From contig NZ_CP095049.1 of NCBI RefSeq assembly GCF_022919135.1, forward strand, positions 62,001-126,000: 64,000 bases of DNA, read 5' to 3'. This DNA comes from Hymenobacter cellulosivorans. Lineage in GTDB: Bacteria; Bacteroidota; Bacteroidia; Cytophagales; Hymenobacteraceae. The notes under the pieces were generated by a model. That model searched no databases. It saw nothing but the letters and a program-made list of their open reading frames with translations, and was not told where the DNA came from. The translations under genes were made by a program, and so were the position numbers. The number at the start of each line of letters is the position of its first letter. Position 1 is the first letter of the stretch. Positions 8,142 to 16,958 of this stretch are shown one piece after another.

Positions 8142-10640
8142 TTAGAACTTCACGCCAACCGAGGCCAGGAAGTTGCGGGTGGCCTGGGGGAAGTAGAAGT
8201 TGAAGATCTGCGGGTTGCCGTCGGCACCGGGGTAGCCGTAGGTGTAGCCGTTGGCCACGTACTTGCGGTTGAGCACGTTGTTGACCAGCAGGCCCAGCTC
8301 GATTTCCTTCACAAATACCGGCCGGATGCTGTAGCGCACCCGGAAGTCCAGCACCTGATAAGGTGCGATGCGCTTGGCGGCACTGGCGGTGTTATCCAGA
8401 AACTGCTCACTGACGGTTTTGTAGAGCAACGCCAGGCGCAGGCCTTTGAGTGGCTGGCCTTCCAGCGTATGCGCCGACACCACCGAGGGCGAGTAGGAAA
8501 TAGTTGTCGTGCGGGCCTCGGCGGCGGTTACGGGCAGGTAGTTGGCGTCGTAAATCACCTCCCGGAACCCCTGAATCCGGTTGCGACTGAGCGTGAGCGT
8601 AGAGCTGAGGCTGAGCTTATCGTTCATGGAGGCAAAGCCCGTCAGCTCCAGGCCGGTGCGGTAGCTGCGGTCCACGTTGGTGCGCAGGGCATTGCCCACC
8701 GAGTCGAGGCGGCCGGTGGCCACGAGCTGGTTGCGGTACTGCATGTAGAAGTAGTTGGCTTCCAGGCGCAGCGTCGTTTGGGGGCCCAGCAGGGTGCTGT
8801 TGGCGCGCGTGAGGCGGTAGCCGCCCTCAAAATCGTTGAGCCGCTCAGCCTGGGCGCGGGGCTGGCCGGCGGGCCGGTCGGTAAAGTCGGAGCGCACCGG
8901 CTCCCGCTGCCCGCGGGCGTAGCTGGCGTAGAGCTGCTGCCCTTCGGCCAGGGTAAAGGTGGCCCCGGCCTTGGGATTGACGAACAGGTACCGCTCGTGG
9001 GTTGTCACGTCACGGTTCTGCGCCTCCAACCCGTCGATGCCATACTTGATGCGGCGTACCTGTAAGTCGCCGTACACGCCTAGTTGGGGCAGCACCTGCC
9101 AGGTAGCCCGGGCGTAGGCGTTGAAGTCGGTTTTGCGGGCATCGTTGAAGTAATAGCGGTGGCGGATATTGCCGTTGGAAGCATACTGCGCCCAAATTAC
9201 CTCGCCGTAATGGTCGTTGACAAACTGATTCCAGGCTCCACCCAAGGTGGCTTGCAGCTTATCGTTGTTGCGGGGCTGGTAGTTCAGGGCAAAGGTGCCG
9301 CCGTAGAAGTAGTTGTCGAGCCACTTCTGGTCAATCAGGTTAGTGCGCGTAAGCGTATCCCCACCAATTACTACGTTCTGCAGGTTATAGTCGGCGAATT
9401 TGCGACGCGCCCGGTAACTTTCGTAGTACCCAAAGCCGCGCGTCAGGTGCAGGGCGGCCCCCACATTCCAGTCTTGGCCCAGGCCCTGCGAAAGGTGGAG
9501 CTGGTAGTGGTTCTGCTGGTAGTTGTCGGTCTGGTTGTCGTAGGTGTAGTAGCTGTAGCGCCGGCCTTCCTGCAGGCCCCGGGCGGCATCGGCCTCGCTC
9601 AGCTCGCCGTTGTCGATAAACTGCTGGAGCAATTTCCGGTCACCGGTAATCAGCGGCTCGGGCACGCCGTTCCAGGCCTGGTAGGTTTTCTCCCGGCCCG
9701 AGAAGGTAATAAACTTGAGCAGCGTATTCTTGGCCTGGTAGCCCGCCGAGAGGTAGTACGACTTCAGGTCCGACGAGGCCCGGTTCAGGTAGCCGTCGGT
9801 GGCGATGCGCGAGAGGCGGCCGTCGATGGTGAAATGCTGGCCTAGCAGACCGGTGCCAAACTGCACGGTGTTTTTCCAGGTGTTGAAGGAGCCGAAGCTA
9901 TTCTGGGTTTCCCCGTAGGCCTCGGTCCGGTTCTCCATCGTGGAGATGTTGATGCTGGCCCCGAAAGCCGCACCGCCGTTCTGGCTGGTGCCCACCCCGC
10001 GCTGCACCTGCAGGCTGCTGATGGACGAAGCCAGATCGGGCAGGTTCACCAGGAACGAGCCGTGCGACTCCGCATCGTTCAGCGGCACCCCGTTGATGGT
10101 CATGTTGATCCCCGTGTTGCTGGTGCCCCGGATACGGATGTCGGTGTAGCCCACGCCCGCTCCGGCATCGGAAGTTACCACTACCGAGGGCGTCTGGTCG
10201 AGCAGGTAGGGAATGTCCTGGCCGAAGTTGCGCTTGGCCAGGTCCTCCCGGCTCACGTTGGTATAGGCCGTGGCGGTGCGGTCGTTGGCCCGGCTGGCCG
10301 TTACCAGCGCCTCACCCGTCAGGATGCCGCCCGAACGTAGCCCCAGCGCCAAGCGCTGCTCCGTGGGCTGGCCCTGCACTGGCTGGCGCAAGGCGTCGTA
10401 GCCCAGAAAGGTAATACGCAGCTCATGGGAGCCGGCCGGCACAGCGGGTAAGGCAAACATACCGCTGGCATCCGTTACGCCCACTACTGCCCCGTCGAGC
10501 AGCACGGTGGCGCCGGGCAGGGCGGTGCCGGTGCGGGCATCGGTTATAGTGCCGGCCACGGGGCCCTGGGCCCAGGCAGCCCGGGGCGCGAGCAAGGGAA
10601 GCGCCAGCACGGCACCACCCAAAACCAATAAATTTTTCAA
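8142..10640 (-). CDS. TonB-dependent receptor under TPP riboswitch control (probable thiamin receptor)
   Basis: About 832 residues. A TTG start at 10640 gives an ideal signal peptide (MKNLLVLGGAVLALPLLAP...AWAQ); the only alternatives are a GTG at 10688 and no ATG. Residues 25-100 are a carboxypeptidase-regulatory-like beta-sandwich (GTITDARTGTALPGATV). The plug follows (IRIRGTSNTGINMTINGVPLNDAESHG), then a 22-strand-type barrel ending in Phe (FLASVGVKF). The gene transports a ligand across the outer membrane with TonB energy. The TPP riboswitch directly upstream makes thiamin or its phosphates the likely ligand, an inference from regulation. It is monocistronic as far as can be seen; the pnuC-nadR operon lies upstream on the same strand. 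Confidence 0.88.
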   Translation of the reverse strand: MKNLLVLGGAVLALPLLAPRAAWAQGPVAGTITDARTGTALPGATVLLDGAVVGVTDASGMFALPAVPAGSHELRITFLGYDALRQPVQGQPTEQRLALGLRSGGILTGEALVTASRANDRTATAYTNVSREDLAKRNFGQDIPYLLDQTPSVVVTSDAGAGVGYTDIRIRGTSNTGINMTINGVPLNDAESHGSFLVNLPDLASSISSLQVQRGVGTSQNGGAAFGASINISTMENRTEAYGETQNSFGSFNTWKNTVQFGTGLLGQHFTIDGRLSRIATDGYLNRASSDLKSYYLSAGYQAKNTLLKFITFSGREKTYQAWNGVPEPLITGDRKLLQQFIDNGELSEADAARGLQEGRRYSYYTYDNQTDNYQQNHYQLHLSQGLGQDWNVGAALHLTRGFGYYESYRARRKFADYNLQNVVIGGDTLTRTNLIDQKWLDNYFYGGTFALNYQPRNNDKLQATLGGAWNQFVNDHYGEVIWAQYASNGNIRHRYYFNDARKTDFNAYARATWQVLPQLGVYGDLQVRRIKYGIDGLEAQNRDVTTHERYLFVNPKAGATFTLAEGQQLYASYARGQREPVRSDFTDRPAGQPRAQAERLNDFEGGYRLTRANSTLLGPQTTLRLEANYFYMQYRNQLVATGRLDSVGNALRTNVDRSYRTGLELTGFASMNDKLSLSSTLTLSRNRIQGFREVIYDANYLPVTAAEARTTTISYSPSVVSAHTLEGQPLKGLRLALLYKTVSEQFLDNTASAAKRIAPYQVLDFRVRYSIRPVFVKEIELGLLVNNVLNRKYVANGYTYGYPGADGNPQIFNFYFPQATRNFLASVGVKF

Positions 10641-10713
10641 GGATTGGTAAAAGAAAAGTGGAACGGGCCCGGCGCCAGGGGTCGGCACAGCAGGTTTTCA
10701 CGTTCGTGGATCG

Positions 10714-10803
10714 TTTGTTCCCTTCGCCGGCATTACCCGGGCAGGTTCAATGGGTATGATCTCAGCCCCACGGCAGCAAGCCGCTGGTAGGGCACCCCTA
10801 AAA
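10714..10803 (-). promoter_or_regulatory. TPP (thiamin pyrophosphate) riboswitch, THI element
   Basis: On the minus strand the conserved THI-box pieces occur in order: GGGGTGCC, a variable P3 stem-loop, GGGGCTGAGA, ATACCC, TTGAACCTG, CCGGGTAATGCCGGCGAAGGGAA. These are the signature bases of the TPP aptamer. About 74 nt separate it from the TTG start of the TonB receptor gene. The expected action is repression of the receptor when cells hold enough thiamin pyrophosphate. No clear terminator stem is seen between the aptamer and the start codon, so control may be at translation. Confidence 0.95.
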
Positions 10804-10811
10804 CTATGGTG

Positions 10812-10843
10812 CAAAGCTAGAGCCCCCGGCAAGGAGTTCCAAA
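10812..10843 (-). promoter_or_regulatory. Bacteroidota-type promoter of the riboswitch transcript
   Basis: Minus strand: -33 element TTTG (10843-10840), 20-nt spacer, -7 element TAGCTTTG (10819-10812), a full match to TAnnTTTG. Transcription would start near 10805, immediately before the first base of the TPP aptamer, which supports the assignment. Confidence 0.8.
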
Positions 10844-11014
10844 TCAGAAGATTTGCGCTTTACTTTCGCTTGACAATCAACTATATTAGGCTGGCTAACC
10901 AGTAGGCGGAAAAATTGTGGTATCCCAAAACATCCGCCCCGCCCGCCTCGTTAGCGTGATAAAGCCCGTCGGCTTCCCTTTGTTTGTTTCCGTCGTCTTT
11001 TAGCAGTTGCTGCC

Positions 11015-11254
11015 ATGATCAGTCTTATCTACACGCTCGTGGTTGCCGTTTTGGCTTACTTCATTCTGGCCCCGCGCCAACGCTCCCAGCACCCACCCTA
11101 CACCGACGGCGACGACGACGGCGGTGAGCCGCTCGACGACGGCCTGCCGGACCTCGACCTGCCGCCGGGCATCTCCCGGCCCATCAACGACTGGGAGCCC
11201 GACTACGGCCGGCCCAGCACGCCGGTGCGCCCCCTGGAAACAATTACCTTTTAG
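11015..11254 (+). CDS. Small single-pass membrane protein
   Basis: 79 residues. Residues 1-19 form one hydrophobic helix (MISLIYTLVVAVLAYFILA) and the rest is an acidic, Pro-rich tail with a run of Asp (DGDDDGGEPLDDG). It has no recognised family. It could be a real small membrane protein conserved in related genomes; codon use fits its neighbours, and it sits between the TPP promoter region and a large bidirectional terminator. Confidence 0.55.
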   Translation: MISLIYTLVVAVLAYFILAPRQRSQHPPYTDGDDDGGEPLDDGLPDLDLPPGISRPINDWEPDYGRPSTPVRPLETITF

Positions 11255-11272
11255 CGCGGCTTATACAGAATC

Positions 11273-11350
11273 AAAGCGGCCTTTTTGCCTTGCTGCTTCC
11301 GGCTAATCGTGGCTGATACCGGAAGCTGGCAGGCGAAAAGGCCGCTTTTT
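11273..11350. terminator. Long bidirectional hairpin
   Basis: Inverted repeat with arms AAAGCGGCCTTTTtGCC / GGCgAAAAGGCCGCTTTTT and an inner stem GCTTCCGG / CCGGAAGC. It lies between convergent genes (small membrane protein + and GNAT -). Probably a bidirectional terminator, unusually long. Confidence 0.75.
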
Positions 11351-11373
11351 CGTGCTGTTACAAATAGGCCAGA

Positions 11374-11790
11374 CTACAGTCCGACGCTCATACGCTGGTA
11401 GGGAATATCCCCCTTGTAAAACACGGGCTCCTCCCCCGTCATACCAAAGCGCCGGTAAAAGGCCGCCGCATCCTGACGGGCGTCGCACCACAACGCGCTG
11501 GCCCCGAGCTGCCGGGCTTCCTCGATGACGCGCTGCAATAGTTGGGAGCCGATGCCCTGCTTCTGCCACTCAGGCGCGGTGGCAAACTTGCGGAAGCGGG
11601 CCTGCTTTTCCTCCACAAACAGGGAAATAACCGATACCAATTCCTGCCCGCAGAAAGCGCCGAAGTGGTGGCCGGCGGCGTCATTTTCGACCTTAACATA
11701 GTCCAGGGGCTTATCCGGCCAGAGCACCGCGTGGCGCAGCACATACGTCTGCTCGGGGGTGATGCGGCGGATTTCTACGGGGATACGCAT
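11374..11790 (-). CDS. GNAT family N-acetyltransferase
   Basis: 138 residues with the GNAT fold. The acetyl-CoA-binding motif A is RKFATAPEWQKQGIGSQLLQRVIEEA, whose QKQGIGS loop is the Q/RxxGxG pyrophosphate-binding turn. The C-terminal AAFYRRFGM(T) helix-strand is typical. Substrate unknown. It is the last gene of a four-gene minus-strand run (pnuC, nadR-like, aldose epimerase-like, GNAT), 11 nt after the previous stop. Confidence 0.85.
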   Translation of the reverse strand: MRIPVEIRRITPEQTYVLRHAVLWPDKPLDYVKVENDAAGHHFGAFCGQELVSVISLFVEEKQARFRKFATAPEWQKQGIGSQLLQRVIEEARQLGASALWCDARQDAAAFYRRFGMTGEEPVFYKGDIPYQRMSVGL

Positions 11791-11801
11791 TCGTCCGGGC
11801 C

Positions 11802-12689
11802 TTAGGTAATGGCAATGGAATACTGGGCCGAGTACGTTTGGCCGGACGCCAGGCTCAGAATGCCTTCCTTATCGGCCAGCTCCACCGGAGCACCTACCGA
11901 GCCGGCAATACCCTGCCAGGGTTCCACGCACACGAACGGAGCGCCCTTTTCTTTCGTCCAGAGGCCTAAGAAGGGGAATCCGTCGAAGCGCAGGCGCACG
12001 GCCCGGTCGGAGGCGAAGCTGCGCAGCGTGACGTGGGTGAAGTCGAAGTGCTTAAATACTAAGGCATCCTGGGCAAACAGCTCGTAGGTTAGCGGCATTT
12101 CGGTTTCCTCGTGCAGCACAGGCGCGGTCTGTCCGCTGAGCAAGCCGCCCTGCAACAGGTGGCGGTCCAGGGTCACGGGGTGGTCGAAGTGGAAGAAGTA
12201 GTCCTCAAACTTCTCCTCCGGCATCAGCGGGCAGCGGAAGGCCGGGTGAGCCCCGATACTGAATAGCAGCTCCTGGGCCGAATCAGGGTTCTGCACGTGC
12301 CAGCCCACCGTGAGCTGCAACCCGCGCAACTGGTAGCTAATGCGCAACACGAACTCGAATGGGTACACGGCCCGACTGGCCTCATCGGCTTGCAGCTCAA
12401 AGGTCAGCTCCTCCGCAGTTTGCTCGACCAACGTAAACTCCCGGTCCCGGGCAAAGCCGTGCTGGGGCAAACTGTACTGCTGGCCCTGGTGCAGATACGT
12501 GTCCTCGGGCAGGCGGCCCACAATCGGGAAGAGTACCGGAGCGTGTCGGCCCCACACGGCCGGGTCAGCTTGCCAGAGGTATTCCAGGTTGGCAATTTCG
12601 GGCAGGTCTTTGCGCACCAGGCTGCTGAGCTCGGCGCCGGAGCTATTTACCGTAACGCGGCACTGGTCGTTTTCGAGCGTGTAGTTCAT
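11802..12689 (-). CDS. Aldose 1-epimerase family protein
   Basis: 295 residues of the galactose-mutarotase fold, in the LacX/YihR-like branch. Signs are an early RVTVNSSGAELSSL strand, WGRHAPVLFPIVGRL, the Gly-His pair LPQHGFARDREF (catalytic His region), IGAHPAFRCPL, and a C-terminal CVEPWQGIAGS with the conserved Glu. It probably interconverts anomers of a sugar, but the substrate is unclear. Third in the pnuC operon, 22 nt after the nadR-like gene. Confidence 0.85.
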   Translation of the reverse strand: MNYTLENDQCRVTVNSSGAELSSLVRKDLPEIANLEYLWQADPAVWGRHAPVLFPIVGRLPEDTYLHQGQQYSLPQHGFARDREFTLVEQTAEELTFELQADEASRAVYPFEFVLRISYQLRGLQLTVGWHVQNPDSAQELLFSIGAHPAFRCPLMPEEKFEDYFFHFDHPVTLDRHLLQGGLLSGQTAPVLHEETEMPLTYELFAQDALVFKHFDFTHVTLRSFASDRAVRLRFDGFPFLGLWTKEKGAPFVCVEPWQGIAGSVGAPVELADKEGILSLASGQTYSAQYSIAIT

Positions 12690-12711
12690 GAATCGGGCTG
12701 GTTAATCAAGC

Positions 12712-13260
12712 TTACGGTAACCCAGTACGAGCCGAAGCCGGTTTGGGGTCGGCCAGCAGGGCATCCACGAAAAAGCAAGCCTGTTCTAGCCGCTGCTCGG
12801 GCGTACCACTGATTTCGGCGTAGTTCGACATGCGGCTGTTGAGCTCGGCCTGATAAATTGAGTAGAAGTACTGCCGGTGGTGCGGATGCTCCCGTAGCGG
12901 ATCGGCTTCCCAGGGAATGTCCACGCCCAGCAAGAGTACCAGGTCGTAGCGCTGCTGCTCGATGCGCTGCTTAACCCACTCCGGGCACTGCCCAAACGCG
13001 TGCTCCGACCAGACCTTGATGACCAGCAAATCCGTGTCGCAGAACATCACGCGGTTCGCCTGGGCCGCCGCGGCTTCCTCAGCGGCCACCTGCCCGCGGG
13101 CAATGATTTCCAGATCTTCGAGCGTGTAGCTAGGGCCGTGCGTTTCCAGGTACTCGCGGGCGTATTCCGGGGCCCAGGTAGTGTGGTAATAGTCGGCCAG
13201 CTGGCGGCTGAGCGTAGTTTTGCCCGTCGATTCGGGGCCGGTGAGAGCTACGCGCAGCAT
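12712..13260 (-). CDS. NadR-like ribosylnicotinamide kinase (ATPase)
   Basis: 182-residue P-loop kinase resembling the C-terminal kinase domain of NadR. The Walker A loop is GPESTGKTT near the N-terminus, followed by PEYAREYL and FCDTDLLVIKVWSEHAFG, which are characteristic of ribosylnicotinamide kinase. Its ATG overlaps the TGA of pnuC by one base (ATGA), so translation is probably coupled. In other bacteria this pair takes up nicotinamide riboside and traps it by phosphorylation. The stand-alone form lacks the NadR DNA-binding and adenylyltransferase domains. Confidence 0.85.
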   Translation of the reverse strand: MLRVALTGPESTGKTTLSRQLADYYHTTWAPEYAREYLETHGPSYTLEDLEIIARGQVAAEEAAAAQANRVMFCDTDLLVIKVWSEHAFGQCPEWVKQRIEQQRYDLVLLLGVDIPWEADPLREHPHHRQYFYSIYQAELNSRMSNYAEISGTPEQRLEQACFFVDALLADPKPASARTGLP

Positions 13261-13886
13261 CAGACAACGGGGGTTTCGGTGGCGGCTGCTGCGCGGGCGG
13301 CCCGGCGCCACTCCACGTAGCCATAGGCGGCCAGAATCAGGTAAACGGCGTACAGCCCGCTGGTCGGGTAGAGCTGCTTATACCACAGAATCGGCACGTA
13401 AATCAGGTCGACCACAATCCAGATCAGCCAGTTTTCGAGCCGCTTACGGGTCAGCAGATACTGGGCGGCCAAGCTGCCAGCGGTGGTAAAACTGTCCCAG
13501 TGCGGCACGGCCGCGTCGGTGTGGTGCTGCAGGTAGTAGCCGAAGCCCAGGGTAAAAACGACCACGCCGACTACCACCACCACCCACTCCCAGGGCCGGG
13601 TGCGCGTCACGACCAGGGCCGTGTCTTGCTTGCCGCCGTGCAGCCACTCGTACCAGCCGTAAATACTCATCAGGATGAAGAAGCCCTGCAGAATACTATC
13701 GGAATAAAGCTTGCCGCGGAAATACACCACGGCGAAGAGCAGGCAGCTGAAAATGGCCACCGGGAAGTTCCAGAGCGACTCGCGGGCCGCCAGCCACACG
13801 CAGGCAAATCCGGTAATGACGGCCACCCATTCCAGCGGCGAGTTGCCCGCGGCAGAAGTCCAGAACTCGTAGAGGGAATGTAGCAA
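13260..13886 (-). CDS. pnuC: PnuC family nicotinamide riboside (or thiamin) transporter
   Basis: 208-residue membrane protein with about seven hydrophobic helices. Family signatures are EWVAVITGFACVWLAARES, NFPVAIFSCLLFAVVYF, LYSDSILQGFFILMSIYGWYEW and the closing LENWLIWIVVDLIYVPIL...LYAVYLILAAYGYVEW. PnuC moves nicotinamide riboside by facilitated diffusion; its close relative PnuT moves thiamin and is common in Bacteroidota near TPP riboswitches. No ATG is available; TTG at 13886 is the likely start. The gene is first in the operon and divergent from the rhodanese gene. The nadR-like kinase downstream favours nicotinamide riboside. Confidence 0.85.
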   Translation of the reverse strand: MLHSLYEFWTSAAGNSPLEWVAVITGFACVWLAARESLWNFPVAIFSCLLFAVVYFRGKLYSDSILQGFFILMSIYGWYEWLHGGKQDTALVVTRTRPWEWVVVVVGVVVFTLGFGYYLQHHTDAAVPHWDSFTTAGSLAAQYLLTRKRLENWLIWIVVDLIYVPILWYKQLYPTSGLYAVYLILAAYGYVEWRRAARAAAATETPVV

Positions 13887-14006
13887 AGAGCAGAAACGTT
13901 GACGGCAAATTCAGGTTTAATCCGGACCCGCGGGCCTGGCAGAGGCCAAAGCTAACCAGTCACCCGCTAATTTTACGGGCTCCTCTCACTTTTGCCGGCC
14001 GAAACT

Positions 14007-14330
14007 ATGCTCCCCGAAATTACCCCCGAAGATCTGCACGCCCGCCTGCAGCAAGGCCAGGCCCTGCACCTGCTCGACGTCCGGGAGCCCATGGAATTCG
14101 AGTACTGCCAGATTTCAGGCAGCCAGCTCCTGCCGCTGGGCGAACTTGTCCGGCGCTGGGAAGAGGTGCCCACCGACCAGCCCGTGGTGCTGATTTGTCA
14201 CCACGGCGTCCGTTCGGCCCAGGCTTTGTCGTTTTTGCAGCACCGTCACGGCCTGACCAATCTGCTCAACCTGCGCGGCGGCATTCACGCCTGGTCCGTG
14301 CGCGTCGACCCCACGGTGCCGGTGTATTGA
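14007..14330 (+). CDS. Rhodanese-like sulfurtransferase
   Basis: 107 residues forming a single rhodanese domain. The N-terminal EDLHARLQQGQALHLLDVREPMEFE is the usual first motif. The active-site loop CHHGVRSAQA keeps the catalytic Cys and the following Arg. Such single-domain proteins transfer or carry sulfane sulfur. The start at 14007 (MLPEITPEDL) is preferred over the TTG 15 bases upstream. It is immediately followed by an inverted-repeat element and the HrpB helicase gene. Confidence 0.88.
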   Translation: MLPEITPEDLHARLQQGQALHLLDVREPMEFEYCQISGSQLLPLGELVRRWEEVPTDQPVVLICHHGVRSAQALSFLQHRHGLTNLLNLRGGIHAWSVRVDPTVPVY

Positions 14331-14337
14331 TTTTAGT

Positions 14338-14418
14338 GAACTAGTGAGATGGTGAAATGGTGAGGGCCGTCCACAATATCAAAACAGCAAACTCACCATT
14401 TCACCATCTCACTAGTTC
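14338..14418. repeat. Inverted repeat element A
   Basis: Two 27-base arms that are exact inverted copies (14338-14364 and 14392-14418), rich in the unit GGTGAAATGGTGAG, with a 27-nt spacer. It begins 8 nt after the rhodanese stop and ends 6 nt before the TTG start of the helicase gene. Part of a dispersed family (see elements B and C). Confidence 0.85.
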
Positions 14419-14423
14419 CCCGT

Positions 14424-16958
14424 TTGCGCCTGCCCGACCTCCCCATATGCGCGGCTCTGCCTGAGCTGCTGACCACGCTGGCCGCCACCAACTGCGCCGT
14501 GCTGCAGGCCCCGCCCGGGGCTGGCAAAACCACCGTGGTGCCTCTGGCCCTGCTCGAAGCCGACTGGATGCCGCCCACCGGCCGCATCATCGTGCTGGAA
14601 CCGCGCCGCCTGGCGGCCCGCGCGGCTGCTGCCCGCATGGCCAGCATTTTGGGGGAGCCGGTAGGCCAAACGGTGGGCTACCGGGTGCGCCTGGAAAGCC
14701 GGGTTTCGGCCCAGACCCGCATTGAAGTCGCCACTGAGGTTATCCTGACCCGGATGCTGCAGGACGACCCCGCCCTGGAAGGCGTAGCGGCCGTGCTCTT
14801 CGACGAATTTCATGAGCGGAGCCTGCAAGCCGACCTGGGCCTGGCCCTGGCCCTCGACGCCCAGGCCGTGCTCCGCCCCGATTTGCGCCTGCTCATCATG
14901 AGTGCCACGCTGGAAGCCGAGCGGCTGGGCAACTGGCTCAAAGCGCCCGTCGTGCGTAGCGCGGGTTTGCAGCACCCGGTAGGCACGCACTACCTGCCAC
15001 CCGCCCGGGTAGCGGCAGCCGGTAGCCGGCCCTACGAGCGGCTGGCCGACTTGACCCCAGCCCTGGTGCGGGAAGCCCTGAGCAAACATGCCGAGGGCGA
15101 CGTGCTGGTGTTTCTGCCCGGCCTAGCCGACCAGCGCCGTACCGCCGACAAACTAGCCGGAGCCGTAGCACCATCCATTGATATTCACGTGCTGCACGGC
15201 GAGCTGCCGGCCGAACAGCAGGACGCAGCCCTGCGCCCCGCCCCGCAAGGCCGCCGCAAAGTGGTACTGGCCACCAGCATTGCCGAAACCAGCCTGACTA
15301 TCGAGGGCGTGCAGATTGTGGTGGATGGCGGCTACGCCCGGGTGCCACAGTTTGAGCCCCGCACTGGCCTGACCACCCTAGCCACGGTACCCGTGAGCCA
15401 GGCCGCCGCCGACCAGCGCCGAGGCCGGGCGGGCCGCCTGGGTCCGGGCACCTGCTACCGCCTCTGGACCGAAGCCGAACACGCTCAGCGTCCCCACCAC
15501 CTGCCGCCCGAAATCCTGACGGCCGACCTCAGCGGCTTGGCCCTCGAATTGGCTTTGTGGGGCACCCAGGACCCGGCTACACTGCGCTGGCTCGATGCCC
15601 CACCCGCCGCCGCCCTGGCTCAGGCCCGGGACTTGCTCGTGCGGCTCGGAGCTTTGACAACAGAAGGCCAGCCCACACCCCACGGCCGCACGCTGGCGGG
15701 CCTGGGCTTGATTCCGCGCCTGGGCCATCTAGTCATTCGGGGTAAAGAAGTGGGTCACGGCGCTACGGCCTGCGCTTTGGCGGCCCTACTGACCGAGCGT
15801 GACATCCTACGCCTTGCCGATGGCACCCCAGCCCCGCCCGATTTGCGCCTGCGCCTGGAAGCTCTTAGCACCGGCCGCGCCCCGCTACCTGGCCTCTCGC
15901 CCGATGCCGGTGCCGTACGCCGTGTACGTGAAGCCGCCGCCGTGCTCCGCAACCGGGCCCATGTCCGCGACACGGCTTTGGACGCCGACGTGGCTGGGCT
16001 ACTGGCCGGCCTAGCGTACCCCGACCGGCTGGCCCAGCGCGAAACGCCCGAGCGGGTGCGCCTCATTACCGGGCAGCGCGCCGCCCTGCCAGCCGAGCAT
16101 TTTAGTCCGGGCACTACCTATTTTGGCGTGGCTCACCTGGATGGTCCGCCCCACGCCCCGCGGGCGGCCCTGGCCGCACCCATCGAGCGGGAGGAGCTGG
16201 AGCAGCATTTCCGGGACCTCATCGAAACCATGGAAGAAGTACGCTGGGATGCCGCGGCCGGGCGCGTTATGGCCCGTCGCATCCGCCGCCTCGGGGCCAT
16301 TACCCTGGCCGAAACGGCCTTGCCCCAACCAACTCCCGAAGCCGTAGCCACAGCCTTGCTCGACGGGTTGCGCCAGGGTGGCATAGCCCGCCTGCCCTGG
16401 ACCGACGAAGCCCAGCACACCCGGGAGCGGCTAGCCTTTGCCCACCACCTTTCCCCGACCGAGTGGCCCGATGTGTCGGATGAGGCCTTGCTGGCAGCAT
16501 TGTCCGACTGGCTGGGCCCTTACCTGGACGGGGTGCGCACCATGGCCGAGGTCAACCGCCTGCCACTTGGTGAGGCGTTGCTCAACTGGCTGCCCGGCGG
16601 CTGGGCCCAACAGCAGGACTTAAATCGGCTAGCGCCAGCTCATTGCACCGTACCCAGCGGCTCAAATATTACGCTGGACTACTCCAACCCCGAGGCGCCC
16701 GTGCTAGCCGTACGTCTGCAGGAAGTATTTGGCCTGCTCGATACACCCACCGTTGGACAGGGTCGGGTGCCGCTGACGATGCACCTGTTGTCGCCGGCCC
16801 GGCGGCCGGTGCAAGTCACACGCGACCTGCGCAGCTTCTGGACCACGGGCTACTTCGAGGTGCGCAAAGATCTGCGCGGGCGCTACCCCAAGCACCATTG
16901 GCCCGACAACCCGTTGGAAGCTCCGGCTACCCGCGGCACGAAGAAGCGGCCCGGTTAA
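14424..16958 (+). CDS. hrpB: ATP-dependent helicase HrpB
   Basis: 844 residues, the usual length of HrpB, a DEAH-box helicase-like protein. Walker A is APPGAGKTT (residues 29-37). Motif II is FDEFHERS, motif III SATLE. The helicase-C motifs are VLATSIAETSLTIEGV and DQRRGRAGR. The C-terminal third is the HrpB-specific domain, ending LRSFWTTGYFEVRKDLRGRYPKHHWPDNP. The natural role in bacteria is unclear. No in-frame ATG exists before residue 49; the TTG at 14424 starts a segment that matches the family. It begins at the edge of repeat element A. Confidence 0.93.
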   Translation: MRLPDLPICAALPELLTTLAATNCAVLQAPPGAGKTTVVPLALLEADWMPPTGRIIVLEPRRLAARAAAARMASILGEPVGQTVGYRVRLESRVSAQTRIEVATEVILTRMLQDDPALEGVAAVLFDEFHERSLQADLGLALALDAQAVLRPDLRLLIMSATLEAERLGNWLKAPVVRSAGLQHPVGTHYLPPARVAAAGSRPYERLADLTPALVREALSKHAEGDVLVFLPGLADQRRTADKLAGAVAPSIDIHVLHGELPAEQQDAALRPAPQGRRKVVLATSIAETSLTIEGVQIVVDGGYARVPQFEPRTGLTTLATVPVSQAAADQRRGRAGRLGPGTCYRLWTEAEHAQRPHHLPPEILTADLSGLALELALWGTQDPATLRWLDAPPAAALAQARDLLVRLGALTTEGQPTPHGRTLAGLGLIPRLGHLVIRGKEVGHGATACALAALLTERDILRLADGTPAPPDLRLRLEALSTGRAPLPGLSPDAGAVRRVREAAAVLRNRAHVRDTALDADVAGLLAGLAYPDRLAQRETPERVRLITGQRAALPAEHFSPGTTYFGVAHLDGPPHAPRAALAAPIEREELEQHFRDLIETMEEVRWDAAAGRVMARRIRRLGAITLAETALPQPTPEAVATALLDGLRQGGIARLPWTDEAQHTRERLAFAHHLSPTEWPDVSDEALLAALSDWLGPYLDGVRTMAEVNRLPLGEALLNWLPGGWAQQQDLNRLAPAHCTVPSGSNITLDYSNPEAPVLAVRLQEVFGLLDTPTVGQGRVPLTMHLLSPARRPVQVTRDLRSFWTTGYFEVRKDLRGRYPKHHWPDNPLEAPATRGTKKRPG

